From Osedax fenrisi (taxonomy: Eukaryota; Annelida; Polychaeta; Sabellida; Siboglinidae): a stretch of 64,000 bases of DNA. The first letter of the stretch is position 1; each line of letters opens with the position of its first letter. Under the pieces are notes generated by a model. That model worked only from the letters and a program-made list of their open reading frames with translations, had not been told where the DNA came from and ran no database searches. Location of the stretch: contig OZ025240.1 of assembly GCA_964019155.1 (NCBI GenBank), positions 94,945,198 through 95,009,197 of the forward strand, read 5' to 3'. Below are positions 52,812 through 64,000 of this stretch, piece after piece. Position numbers and translations under genes: made by a program.

Positions 52812-55090
52812 TAGGGGAAAGTGGACATAACCTAATAATGACACTTTAACAAGGGGTCCTAACTGGTAACAACTGGTCTTAACATTTTATGACTCAGAGT
52901 TTTTATTCAAAAATTACAATATATTAATAATATATGATTATAGATATTATTGTGATTTTAAATTTTTATTAAATCTTTTTATATAATAGATAACGGGGAT
53001 ATCCGTATTCGGTACACATGTCCGAATACGGATACCATATATACAACTAGATAAAATATATATTTTTGATGACCCAAATATAATTTCAAAAACATTATTT
53101 ATAATTAATGTTATAACATTCATATATGAATAATTTAATATAATTTAATTAGTAATTAATTTATTAATTTTTATTATTTTATTAATTAATAATACGAGTA
53201 TCTTAATAATAACATTTTTAGATTTAGCCTCATTGATGGTATTATTATAATAATGCAAGCGATTTTAAAGAAAATCAGAATAGTTCACACGTTGCGCGCT
53301 GATTGGTATAGGATGTCCGTATTAGGTATTTATATGACATATATATATATATGCTTATAACTTAATAAATATTTGATAACAAATATATCAATTATGTATA
53401 TCAATTTTAGAATACTTTATTTAATAATAATATATTCTTATGTTTCATATTTGTACATTTTCCCCTGCCTCAAGACTGCCATAATCTCTCCTATTCTAAA
53501 AAAAAACAAATCCTCGACCCAAACTCCCTTAGAAATTATCGCCCGATATCCCAACTACCTTATTAAGTGAAATATTAGAAAGATTGTTTCCAAACAATTT
53601 ATCGCCCATATACAAAAAAACTTGTCGACCGGTTTCAAAGCGCTTTTCGTTAGGGTCATTCGACCTAAAGAGCTCTCCTCCGTATTACTGACACTATATT
53701 ATCTACCTTAAATAGCAACACGTGTTTCTACTTGATCTATAATCTGCTTTTGACACCCTGGACCATAACATATTAATTTCGCGGCTTACTATGATGGGAA
53801 TATCTGGCTTAGCATTTAAATGGTTTACTTCATATCTGACAACCGAAATATCTCTATTATGATTGACAAATATTACTCGCCTCTTTCTCCACTTAACCAT
53901 GGTATTCCCCAAGGATCCGTTCTAGGTCAATCCCTCTTTTCTATTTATATCTGCCCTATTGCTGATCAAATTGAGAACTTTTCAAATATACACTACCATA
54001 TTTTTGCTGATGATATTCAACTGTTTACCTTTTACCCTATACATTCTCATAATACCATTAACTATGAATTAATCAAGTATGCTAACTACATAAGAGTACG
54101 GCTCCTCTCAAATAAACTACTAATTAATTCCTCTAGGACTACTGTACTTAACATATCTACTTCTGATACTTCATTTCCAAACTTTACTCTTAATAACATG
54201 ATTATTTCTCCTTACCATTCCTCCAAAAACCTATGATTAGTATTTGATGACACATTATCATTTAAGAATCACATGTCATCCATTACAAAATCTCCAAACT
54301 TTCATCTCTTCAGAATTAAAAAAATACGTACATCACTTTTCAGAAACCTTACTAAAACTCTAATAAATGCTCTTGTACTTTACCGAATTTACTACTATTC
54401 TTCCTTACTGAATTTACTTCCTGCTAAAGCTACTGCTCCACTAAATCGGATTATCCGTTCCTCAATTCGTACTACTTACTGTATAACACGACTGGATCAC
54501 TCTACTATAACATCACATCAATCATCTCGTATGTGGCTACCCTTCTTAATTAGGTGTAAATTACGTATACTATCTATATTCCATAAGTCAATATATTTTT
54601 CACACCTAGCTATATATCTGATCTAATTAAAAAACGTACAATATTACCTTCTCTTCGTTACACAAATACTTCTTATCATCCAGTACTCTAGTCAAACTTC
54701 CCTACATTCTAGAGTTTTTAAAAATTCCGGTCCCATCATATGAAATTCCCTCCCTCCTATCATTAATTCTATTAGATCAAACAAAAGATTTATAAATATT
54801 ACTTCTTCTTTTATCTCTAACTCTAATCATTAAATCTAATAATTTCATCATCCAACTTATTATTTTTGTCTCGTGTTATATTCCCCATATTATAATTACT
54901 AAATTATTATTGTATTATTAGTATCTTATTATTTTCTCCCGCACGAGCGAAGGGGTCTACATGACCCTATTTTAGTGCCCAATAAAACGTATATCATCAT
55001 CATCATCATCATCATATGCTTGAGAAATTTGTAAGTTGAGTACCGAAAGTGTCCGTATTCGGGAACTGTCCTTATTCGGTTACTTTCCCA
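52812..55090. mobile_element. AGGGGAAA-ended transposon split by a LINE insertion
   Basis: The left part (52812 to about 53345) matches the right end of the 59112-59950 element in reverse complement (TAGGGGAAAGTGGACATAAC ... AGATAACGGGG). The right part (55017-55090) gives the other end (GTACCGAAAGTGTCCGTATT ... GGTTACTTTCCCATA). The LINE at 53459-55016 lies between. Confidence 0.7.
53459..55016 (+). mobile_element. CR1/L2-like LINE relic with CAT-repeat 3' tail
   Basis: RT motifs appear across frameshifts: TAIISPILKKN (about 53475), HGIPQGSVLGQSLFS (about 53895-53945) and YHIFADDIQLF (about 53995-54025). The C-terminal region follows (LVLYRIYYYSSLLNLLP). It ends with AATAAA-type sequence and about eight ATC repeats (54992-55015), a simple-repeat tail typical of CR1/L2-group elements. 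The endonuclease is absent; 5' truncation is typical of LINE insertion. Confidence 0.8.
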
Positions 55091-55320
55091 TACATCAATA
55101 AGTAATTACATTTAGTACAAAATACTATATTTTAAATATATACGAATGTAACTCAATATTGAGTTCACCTATAATTATAATGTTAATAATTCTAATCATA
55201 TAATTTAGAATATAATTACTTATTTTAAGATAATGAAATATTTATTAATTATTTCCATATTTATATAAATAAATCTGACATATTGCATACAAATAATGCC
55301 GGTTTCGTAATGTTTAAGGG

Positions 55321-55376
<56 letters not shown>

Positions 55377-57634
55377 TATACCAATATGATATTAATGGTG
55401 GTATGTAATTATAATTACCTGGCGGTCTAGTTATGTCACCGTTATCATCAGGTTCACCATCACTGTATGATAGTTCAACAGATTATTAATATATTTATTA
55501 TAAATATTATTTTTAATAATAATTAATATATCGATGATCTTTAATTTATACAATTTCTATAACATAGAAAGTATATAGAATATGTTATTTTTTGTAATAA
55601 CAAAATATTTATTGTTATTATTTAAATAATGATTTCTATTAAATAATGTTTAAACAATTAAATAATTATTTAATCATATTAATTATGTACATATAAATAT
55701 ATTGATTGTATATAAATAAATAAATAAATCAGATTTATTATTTAATGTTGTAAAGCATGAAATAATGGAGAAGTTAATAAACAAATGTATTTGTTTTTTT
55801 TGCGAGAACTTTCCCAATCATCATATTCTAGATAAATTAGATTATCATGAGTAAAAAAATGTAAATATAAATAATTAATATGTAAAGAATACAAATATGT
55901 ATCAATAAGTAAAGTTAAAAATAAATTATGTAAAGAATAAAAAATATGTATCAATAAGTCAAGTTAAAAATAAAAGATGTAAAGTTATATAAAAAAAGTC
56001 ACAGAAACGAGTTGAATTCTGAATGCCAAACTATAAAAGGAATAGAATAGCTAACAAATACAAATGGAAAAAATATAATAAAAACTAAAACAAACAAGCT
56101 GAAGGTTTAATAAATAATACCCGTAAAAAATAATAAATTTAGATAATCAATTGTTTAATTGATTTCATATTTTGATAAAAGATGTTTTTTAATATTTAGT
56201 TAAAGTCTTTTATATACATTTTGTAAATAATAATTTATTTAGACATAAATTAGTCCATGATTTAGGGGCTTTAATGATAATGATTTATGATGACAGCTTG
56301 ATTTTATATAAGGTAATTTGAAATTATGAAAAGAATATTGAAATGCATATAAAATATATAGAATGCTAATTAAAATATATTTAGAATCACGAAAATATTA
56401 AAAATTAAATATCTAAAATATGATAGATATGTAATACTATAATAGGCTACCTACTTAATATAAATAAATAAGTCAATAATTAATATCATGTATATATGGT
56501 ATGTATGTATAGATATATTATATAATGATTATTGTGTAATTATAATAATATAACACATTTTATACGATTATAAAAATATATAATGATTTTTTATTTCTTA
56601 ACGTAATTTATTTATTCCTTTACCTATAGTATACTTCATATTTCCAGTTATAATTTTTTTGTATCCAACCATTTATCTATCGTTTAATTTAAAAATTGTA
56701 TCTAAAGTAACATGTATACTATACATTGTATATATGAATACGTTTACGTTTAAATGATGTTTTATAACACCTATTATTAAAAATAAGTGTTAATTATAGT
56801 ATAGTCAACATATTTCACTAAACTGTGACAACTATTTTTCTAGTATTTTAATTTTATGAATATTATCCTACTAAAGTCCGGAACTATTTTATTCTTCGTT
56901 GACAATTTAATTATATTTAGATGCCATATATATATATGTACCAGTTTTATGGATTCTAATATTATCTATTTATTGTATTAATATCAGAATTTCGTATACT
57001 ATCTATTTAAGTAGGTGACTTTAATATATAGAAATTTAAATTACGTAGCAACAATAATAAAGCATTTAAACTCAAATTTGATTTTGACATCGCAATTTAA
57101 AATAAAATCGTATTATTGTTCATTATAATAATACACATTTTACAAGGAAAATTAGCTCGTAATATATATTGTACATAAACAATGACATTGTATTCATGGA
57201 TTCGAATGAATCAGCGCAAATCTGATACTCGGTTTCGCATGTTCGAATATCAATAATCATCTAATATGTTTGATCTATACAAATGGCGATATTTGTTCGA
57301 AAATAGTGGCTAATATTCGCTTTAACTCTAACATCCATGTGAAGTAGTACACGGGGAAATACTGTGCACATGCGCAGTTCCTACCTGTTAAGGCGCACGC
57401 ATTGATGTGTAAACGTATATAAATATGACCCTTACTAGGTGAATTCACTAAGACATTAACTAACCCGTAAGAGTTGTAATTGTTCTGGTTCTTGTCCATT
57501 ATTGAGGTTTAGTTGACACCTATAGGTTTTTGTATAATAATGTATAATAATTATATAGAATTTGTGAAGTACTTATATATATATATAATAAATATAAACT
57601 AAATACATATGTATAATAAAATACATATGCATAT

Positions 57635-57675
<41 letters not shown>

Positions 57676-57697
57676 CCGAATACAGTGTACACTCATA
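55091..57697. other. Intergenic AT-rich DNA with one G+C-richer island
   Basis: (TA)n near 55322-55380. The island 57180-57500 has higher G+C, a TGTGCACATGCGCAGT string resembling an NRF-1-type site, and GTATATAAATATG near 57414. No gene recognised. Confidence 0.4.
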
Positions 57698-57825
57698 TAT
57701 AGTTCATATAATAAACCCTATAAGGAATACATACTTAATCTATATGAGCTATTTTTAATAATTATTAAAAATAGCTCATATAGATTAAGTATGTATTCCG
57801 TATAGGGTTTATTATATGAACTATA
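57698..57825. repeat. Near-perfect 128-bp hairpin
   Basis: TATAGTTCATATAATAAACC at the left and its complement at the right, arms about 60 bp with one mismatch/indel and a loop of only a few bases around AATAATTATT. (TA)n lies on both sides. Probably a foldback MITE or a replication-born palindrome. Confidence 0.8.
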
Positions 57826-57832
57826 CTCTATC

Positions 57833-57883
<51 letters not shown>

Positions 57884-58180
57884 CTATCCTATATTTAACC
57901 ATATAAAACTATAGAATATAAACTATGGTTATAATAATATATATTTAGTTTCTAAATATATATATATATATATATATTTATATTTAATATATTATTATAA
58001 GTTTAATTAACACTATACGTTACACCCTGTACGACGTACAGTGTACGTCGAATTTTATATATATAATATATAATTATATAAAACATAATATATTATATTA
58101 ATATATATATATAATATATATTATATATATGTATATAATAATAATAATAATAATAATATAATCATAAAATCAGATTCGGC
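57826..58180. other. (TA)n-rich DNA
   Basis: Low-complexity TA tracts at 57838-57880 and further ATA/AAT runs at 58137-58160. Confidence 0.7.
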
Positions 58181-58560
58181 TATTGCCTGGGTGGAGGAAG
58201 AAGTAGAGATTATCGAGTCATTCGCCCATTTAAGATTACGAAGAGGAAAAAATCATATAGGAATATAATTAAAAATAAGAAATAGTAGAACAATAAATAG
58301 AGTACAAAATTCAATTATTAAAATAAATAATCAACTAATAAATAATAAACATATATTGAATATCAACTTTCCGAATGTGGGTTCATCAAGTCCAAAAGCT
58401 TAGAGAATATACTTTATCCAATAGTATATACACTGGTAACATTTTGAGCCAGAAAATGCATCCATACTAGTGTAGTCGGGTATAACCGATATAAAATATA
58501 TGACAAATTTATGAATTAAGAGTCAACGAAATACAACAACAACAAATAAATGTCATCGTT
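58181..58560. other. Unassigned segment, possible LINE/SINE 3' end
   Basis: The + strand is A-rich with TGCCTGGGTGGAGGAAG at the start and a terminal ACAACAACAAATAAATG, reminiscent of a retroposon tail. No motif firm enough to classify. Confidence 0.3.
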
Positions 58561-58921
58561 ATATATATATATATATAATAATATTATCCATTGGGAAGTA
58601 AAATATTATGAAGAATTGGTAGTGGGGACGTATTAATATTATATAAGCGTGAACGGGAATGATTAAAATGGAAATGGAACGGTGTCGGATACAATTGAAA
58701 TTATAGTTAACGGAATGGGAATGGATAAAGAAAAATTAATGGGAATAGAAACAGGAAATACTAAAAAAAAGGAACATTACACAAAACTGTATATATAAAT
58801 ATAATATTTAGTAATTATATTATCAAATATTAGACTCTTCTTGCAGTTGCATAATGCAACTTGCATTACATTTTCATTCGAGTCTACTAAGTATAATAAT
58901 AATAAATGCATCATGGTATTC

Positions 58922-58994
<73 letters not shown>

Positions 58995-59034
58995 TCAATT
59001 ATACTGTATAGTATACAGTGTATACGGTATACTA

Positions 59035-59082
<48 letters not shown>

Positions 59083-59111
59083 AGTGAAGTCAAATACATG
59101 TGTATATATAT
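58561..59111. repeat. Two long (TA)n microsatellites and flanks
   Basis: TA tracts at 58922-58991 and 59040-59079, among the longest in the window. The remainder holds nothing recognised. Confidence 0.85.
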
Positions 59112-59950
59112 AGGGAAAAGTAACATAATACGGACACTCTCGGTATCTCAGAAATTATAAATCCTACAAACAAATGTTTAATGAATAAAATATTCATAAT
59201 CAAATATATAGTCTAAAAAAAATCCAAAAAACTGATTTTTTTATTACGTTTTTAAATTTATGAAAACAAATTTCAACTTAAAACCTTCTTAAGAATATAC
59301 AAATAAATCGATATAAAATATAACACTTTATTATTAAAAAATAAAGCATTCTAAAATTATATATATATATATATATAATTTCTAAATTTGTTATCAAATA
59401 TTCATTAGGTTATAATCATATATCTAGAGGTCATATAAGTACCTAATACGGACACTCTAGATGTCTTAATACGGAAACCCTATACCAATCAGCTCGCAGC
59501 GTATGAACTATTCTGATTTTCATAAAAATCTCGTGCGTTATAATAATAATATAACCAATAAAGCTAAAACTAAAATTTGTATAATTTAGATACATAAATT
59601 GAATTATTAATTAAAAAAATAATAAAAATAAATAAATTATTAACTAATTAAATTAGAATAAATTATTCATAACATTAATTATAAATAATGTAATTTTAAT
59701 TTTTCTGATTGATTCATCAATAATATATAGTTTATCTTGTGGTATATAGGGTGTCCGTATTAAAATACAGGGTGTCCGTATTCGGTACCCCCGTTATCTA
59801 TGGAATTAAAAGATTAAATAAAATTTTAAAATCACAATAATATCTATAATCATATAATATTAATATATTGTAATTTTTTAATAAAAATAATGAGTCATAA
59901 AATATTAAGACCATTTATTGTTAAAGTATCCGTATTAGGTTACTTTCCCC
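59112..59950. mobile_element. AGGGGAAA...GGACACTCTCGG transposon, most complete copy
   Basis: Left TAGGGAAAAGTAACATAATA then CGGACACTCTCGG; right GTATCCGTATTAGGTTACTT then TCCCC. About 840 bp, no nested element. Internal half-copies of the GTGTCCGTATT motif near 59450-59475 and 59752-59785 suggest a composite origin. No ORF. Confidence 0.75.
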
Positions 59951-60434
59951 ATATATATATATATATTCATATATTCATATATTCATATTAGAGTATTTAT
60001 GCTGTTGATAATGATATAAATATATTTTATATTATGAAATTAGTAATTAATTTATTTATCTTGACACATTATTTGGCGTATATTTCTAATGTTACGTAAG
60101 TTAATTATTTATTTTGAATATTATTTGAATGTCTATATTATTGATTTTTATTTATACATGTTATTTTTAATATAATTATTTTGAATATTACTTGAATGTC
60201 TATATACATTATTGATTTTTATTTATAAACAATATTTCTATATATTTATTTTAATATTATTTGTATTTCTATTTATATATTATTGATTTTTATTTATAAA
60301 CTTTATTTTAATTTATTTATTTGTATGCGTGCGGTTATATTATAATTTAGTTTTTTATTTGTATTTGTTTACTTACACGATACAAATATATTGTTTATAT
60401 ATATTTTATAATTGTAAATATTAATATTCCCCAT
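59951..60434. other. Intergenic AT-rich DNA
   Basis: Diverged direct repeats of about 60-70 bp (ATTTTGAATATTA..TGAATGTCTATAT...TTATTGATTTTTATTTAT) near 60105-60310; nothing coding. Confidence 0.5.
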
Positions 60435-60828
60435 CTAACAGTAATAGCCTCATAATAGCAGCATACTATCACAAATAATATCCTCAAATGTTTATGTTGT
60501 GCTATTATGCTGCTATTATGTTGCCATTAAAAGTATATTATGCTGCTATTATTTTTGTATTGCTATTATGCTGATATTATTTTTATATTATTATAATAGT
60601 AATATAATAGCAGCATGATATCATTAATAATTATAATAGCAGACTTTTAATGGCTACATAATAGCATTACAAATTAATAGCAGAATAATATATTAGTCTA
60701 TAAATAAAGTATATAGACTTTCAATGGCAACAGAATAGCAGCATAATCGAACAATGTAAACATTTGAGGCTATTACGTATGCTATTATTTATGATAGTAT
60801 GCTGCTATTATGAGACTATTACTGTTAG
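60435..60828. mobile_element. MITE with CTAACAGTAATAG ends
   Basis: CTAACAGTAATAGCCTCATA then ATAGCAGCATACTATCA is mirrored at the right end with one mismatch. The interior repeats TGCTGCTATTATG in both orientations. 394 bp, no ORF, no clear target duplication. Confidence 0.78.
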
Positions 60829-61170
60829 CTCGTTGTCTCAGTATAACGTTATACATTCATATATACATTATATATAAGGGCGACAATATAATTGGGAATA
60901 TTTTATAGTGAATTTTATTATCTAACAAAGTATATACATATATAGTACTTGGATTTTTGAATTTTGTATAATAAATATATACTCAATATGATCTTACCTG
61001 TATTGATATTTCTTTTTTAGGTTTTAGTGTGATTCACGATAATAAAACTGATATTAAAACTATGATATTCGGATATCTACGTAATATATAACGGTTACCT
61101 AATAATTACCCCAAATGATATGTAGGATAAAGTAATTAGTGAATATATATATATATAATCCACCTTCGAC
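60829..61170. other. Intergenic AT-rich DNA
   Basis: Nothing recognised. Confidence 0.4.
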
Positions 61171-61485
61171 ACTATTGAGAGGGAGGGTAATACAGGTATC
61201 AGACCCTATAACGACCCATAAACTCGATCTTAAAATAATATTGAGTTTTTAAATAACATTTAGAAGTTATTTGGTATAATTGTACATGATAGAATAATCG
61301 ACTACATATATTAACTATAGTTAAAATCATGTATACATATTATGGAATATATTCCGTAATATTAGAGCAGTTTCGAAGGGATACTATATATATAGTGTGG
61401 GCTCTATAGATCGATTTGATCATAAGTAAAAACAACATCTAAGTTATTGGATGGGATGAAATGTGTCCATCAAATAAAAATAGCA
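61171..61485 (+). mobile_element. tRNA-derived SINE, diverged copy 4
   Basis: Body markers CAGTTTCGAAGGGATACT, AACATCTAAGTTATTGGATG and GGGATGAAATG and a tail ATCAAATAAAAATAGC match the family; the head is eroded. (TA)n lies on both sides. Confidence 0.65.
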
Positions 61486-62597
61486 TTATATATATAATCC
61501 TAGGATGAGCGCCAATCAGAGTGTAAATGTTATACATAAATATATGAAGAATATTCAACTATCAGACATAGTGTAAATACAATATAATATGTTGTAGACA
61601 TTATTTAACATATGATAAGATGATAAGTGATCGGGTGCCAGATTATATATCAGTTATTAAGTAAGTTGTATGTTAAGTTATAAATAATTCAAGTATACTT
61701 ATATATATATACTTATTGATTATTAATAGTATTATTATAATACTATTATTTTTTACAATATTACGTTTACTTTTGATAATACTTACAAGTAAATATGTAT
61801 TCATTAAATATATATATATATATATATAGTTATAGTTATAACAACATTGAAAATAAACTAGACGCGTACATGTACCTATATGCACGTTTATATAGACAAC
61901 AACCTAAATATTAAAATATATAATTAAATAATATTGTATACAATATTATATAATATGTTGAAATGTTAATGTATGCATGTATTATTAACCTGCTAGTTTA
62001 TTTACGATCATCATTATTATTTTGTAATATCATTTATAATATTCAATTAATATTTAATATTAGATATTAAATTTAGATTGTACATTATACTTTAAATAGT
62101 TCATATTCTACATATTATATAAAAAAAGATATTACTTAATTTATTTCAATAAATTATATACATTATTAATTATTTGTTCATTTAATTTATTTACAAATTT
62201 TCTAATATTTATAATTTTTATAAATAATTTAAATTTTATTGATATAAATGTAATAAATGTTGTACCATTTATTGCGTCTTATGCATCTATATGATATGTG
62301 TTTTCACATATGAAGTTAATTATATTACTATATATTATTATAAATTATTATAAAACCAGTAAGTTTTGGTGTGAATGTCTATACATATAAGCTAATATCG
62401 GAATTGATATACAAGATTATTTGTTAGTAAATGTTCTAACATATCGTGTAATACATTCCGATATAATAAAGCTCTATCTAAACAACGATAATAATTATAT
62501 ATTATGTGTTATATGTATTCCACATACTACATACATACTGTGTATATGTACATATGTATATTATATATACCATGTGGTATATATAAGTTGTTCTTAT
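61486..62597. other. Intergenic AT-rich DNA
   Basis: No gene or repeat recognised beyond short (TA)n. Confidence 0.45.
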
Positions 62598-62872
62598 AGT
62601 TTTTATTCGGTCGATTCCTTTCATCCAATCAATGAACTTATAAGGTACAATTTAGACGACTTTTTATAACTCATAACCATATATGGCTCTAATTCGAAAC
62701 CAATATCATGTTAAGATATCCATGGTTTTAACTAGATCCGATTATGTGTTACACAATTAGGTGAGTTCGCGTTTAAATAGTATGTTATGACACGTGTTAT
62801 CGTTCCCAGGAGGGTATTTAACTGCGCCCCACTGCCTGTATGACGCCTTAGCCAACTGAGTTATGCAGAAAG
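62598..62872 (-). mobile_element. tRNA-derived SINE, diverged copy 5
   Basis: On the + strand: CCTTTCATCCAATCAATGAAC, ATATGGCTCTAATTCGAA and ATCCATGGTTTTAACTAGAT. The tRNA head is at the right (ATGACGCCTTAGCCAACTGA). Confidence 0.72.
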
Positions 62873-63000
62873 TTAAATTGTTATAAATAATTATATTTAA
62901 ATTCCATAAGATTATAGATTAATACGACACTTTTATAAGTATACGACAAATTCCACCAACATACATAAAATGTACCAAATTAATATACACGGTACTGCGT

Positions 63001-63085
63001 TAATCTATATCTATCTCTATCTCACTCTATATATCTATCTCTATCTCACTCTATATATCGATCTCTATCTCACTCTATATATATA
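63001..63085. repeat. CTATCTCACTCTATATAT minisatellite
   Basis: About three copies of a roughly 30-bp unit built from ATCTCTATCTCACTCTATAT, followed by a short (TA)n. Confidence 0.75.
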
Positions 63086-63169
63086 TATATCCTGAGGAAC
63101 TTAGAATTGTGTTTCCACTTTAGTAATAAAGGTTTTCGGATTTCTGTATTTGTCTTTAAACTTTTCAAT

Positions 63170-63900
63170 CGTAATTCTTGATGTTGCTAGATTTCTTGTT
63201 ATTAGATCTAAGGCTCATTCTTATATTTGCTGATAAGATACGATACTACAATGCGAGAGCTTCGCTATCCGCTAGTAAAACATATACTCACTTTGAAACT
63301 GCTTGTAAAGAAACTGTTGCTAAAGTAATCCCATTGAAATCTAAGCTGATAAAACGTATACCCTGGGTAACAGAATATATCTGTCATAACCGTACTATAC
63401 TAAACCATACAGCACGTCATTAATACAATTGATCAACACTAGCAAATAGCAGACATTACAATGAGGCTCAAAAGTATCTTTTACATTCGAATAAAAAGGA
63501 ACAAATGAATACTTCCAGAATGATATAAGTGAAATTCAAAACGCGATGTGTAATACAAAATCAGCTTTAACCTGGAAAATAGAAAACGAAGTTAGTGGAA
63601 GAAAGAACTATAACAGAGCAACAATAAAGCTAATAGTGGAAACATACGAATAAACTTTAGTATGACCATTTGAAGGAATTACTTGGTATACCAACAATTT
63701 CCTCATCAAGTGAAGAAAGTACAATGAAAATATAAACATATACAAAATTAACTAGATATCAAAAAAGGATGTTTCCAATAGAGGTATTAAAGAAAGATAC
63801 TAAAAGCATATAAAACGGAAAAGCTATTATTTAGATTAAATGCTACCTGAAGAATGGAAACTAGAATTTAAAGAAATCTTACATGGTTCAGTATATGTGG
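63170..63900 (+). mobile_element. RTE-like LINE relic: linker region
   Basis: KSKLIKRIPWVTEYICHNR (63342-63400) and, in other frames, EVSGRKNYNRATIK (about 63589) and LPEEWKLEFKEI (about 63844), as in the endonuclease-RT linker and N-terminal RT of the RTE-like family. Multiple stops; cut off by a (TA)n tract at 63919. Confidence 0.6.
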
Positions 63901-63915
63901 AATGGTTCATTATGT

Positions 63916-63967
<52 letters not shown>

Positions 63968-63968
<1 letters not shown>

Positions 63969-64000
63969 TGCATGTGTGGCTCAGTGGCTAAGGCGTCAGA
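63968..64000 (+). mobile_element. tRNA-derived SINE, copy 6, cut by the window end
   Basis: CTGCATGTGTGGCTCAGTGG then CTAAGGCGTCAGA, the head with its A box, directly after a (TA)n tract (63919-63966). Confidence 0.8.

Noticed and set aside
62421..62669. An 82-codon frame on the + strand
   Set aside because: Its second half is antisense SINE body and the first half is AT-rich without motifs.

Overview
This window is AT-rich animal nuclear DNA, dense in transposons. The evidence is spliced GT-AG genes, long (TA)n microsatellites, a tRNA-derived SINE family, several LINE families, a Ty3/gypsy relic and many inverted-repeat DNA transposons. A nuclear receptor with two DNA-binding domains (2DBD-NR) can be assembled across it. 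That receptor type is known from flatworms, molluscs and Daphnia, so a spiralian such as a flatworm or mollusc is the best guess; the species cannot be fixed from the sequence.

Gene 1 (+ strand, 5229-36989) is the 2DBD nuclear receptor. I assembled it by hand from seven short exons. All seven splice phases agree, giving 903 nt including the stop, or 300 residues. DBD1 is split over exons 1 and 2 by a 23-kb intron and begins at residue 4. DBD2 is split over exons 3 and 4. Exons 5-7 encode a C-terminal extension and a tail. The last exon ends in a stop codon and nothing resembles a ligand-binding domain.

Gene 2 (- strand, 48187-43274) is one uninterrupted 1637-residue reading frame. It has an N-terminal hydrophobic segment, a cysteine cluster, a short 24-bp minisatellite region, and then about twelve copies of a tyrosine-rich block (TVYD..GNTVYDEQGETMYE) spaced by charged linkers, mostly at a period near 375 bp. 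I recognise no family.

The rest is repeats. Intron 1 of the receptor holds an RT relic of the 'FADD' LINE type inside a hAT element (7161-9158, 8-bp target duplication), inverted-repeat elements at 9.6 and 14.1 kb, a 7.9-kb array of three 2.4-2.8 kb higher-order units (14.7-22.6 kb), two foldback elements with TAA/TTA duplications, and SINEs embedded in (TA)n. Between the genes are elements of a family with TAGGGGAAAGT-like ends. Beyond gene 2 lie a decayed Ty3/gypsy pol with its polypurine tract, a LINE inserted into one of the TAGGGGAAAGT elements, and further foldback elements and SINEs up to the right edge. A SINE is cut by the window end. No rRNA, free-standing tRNA gene or CRISPR was seen.
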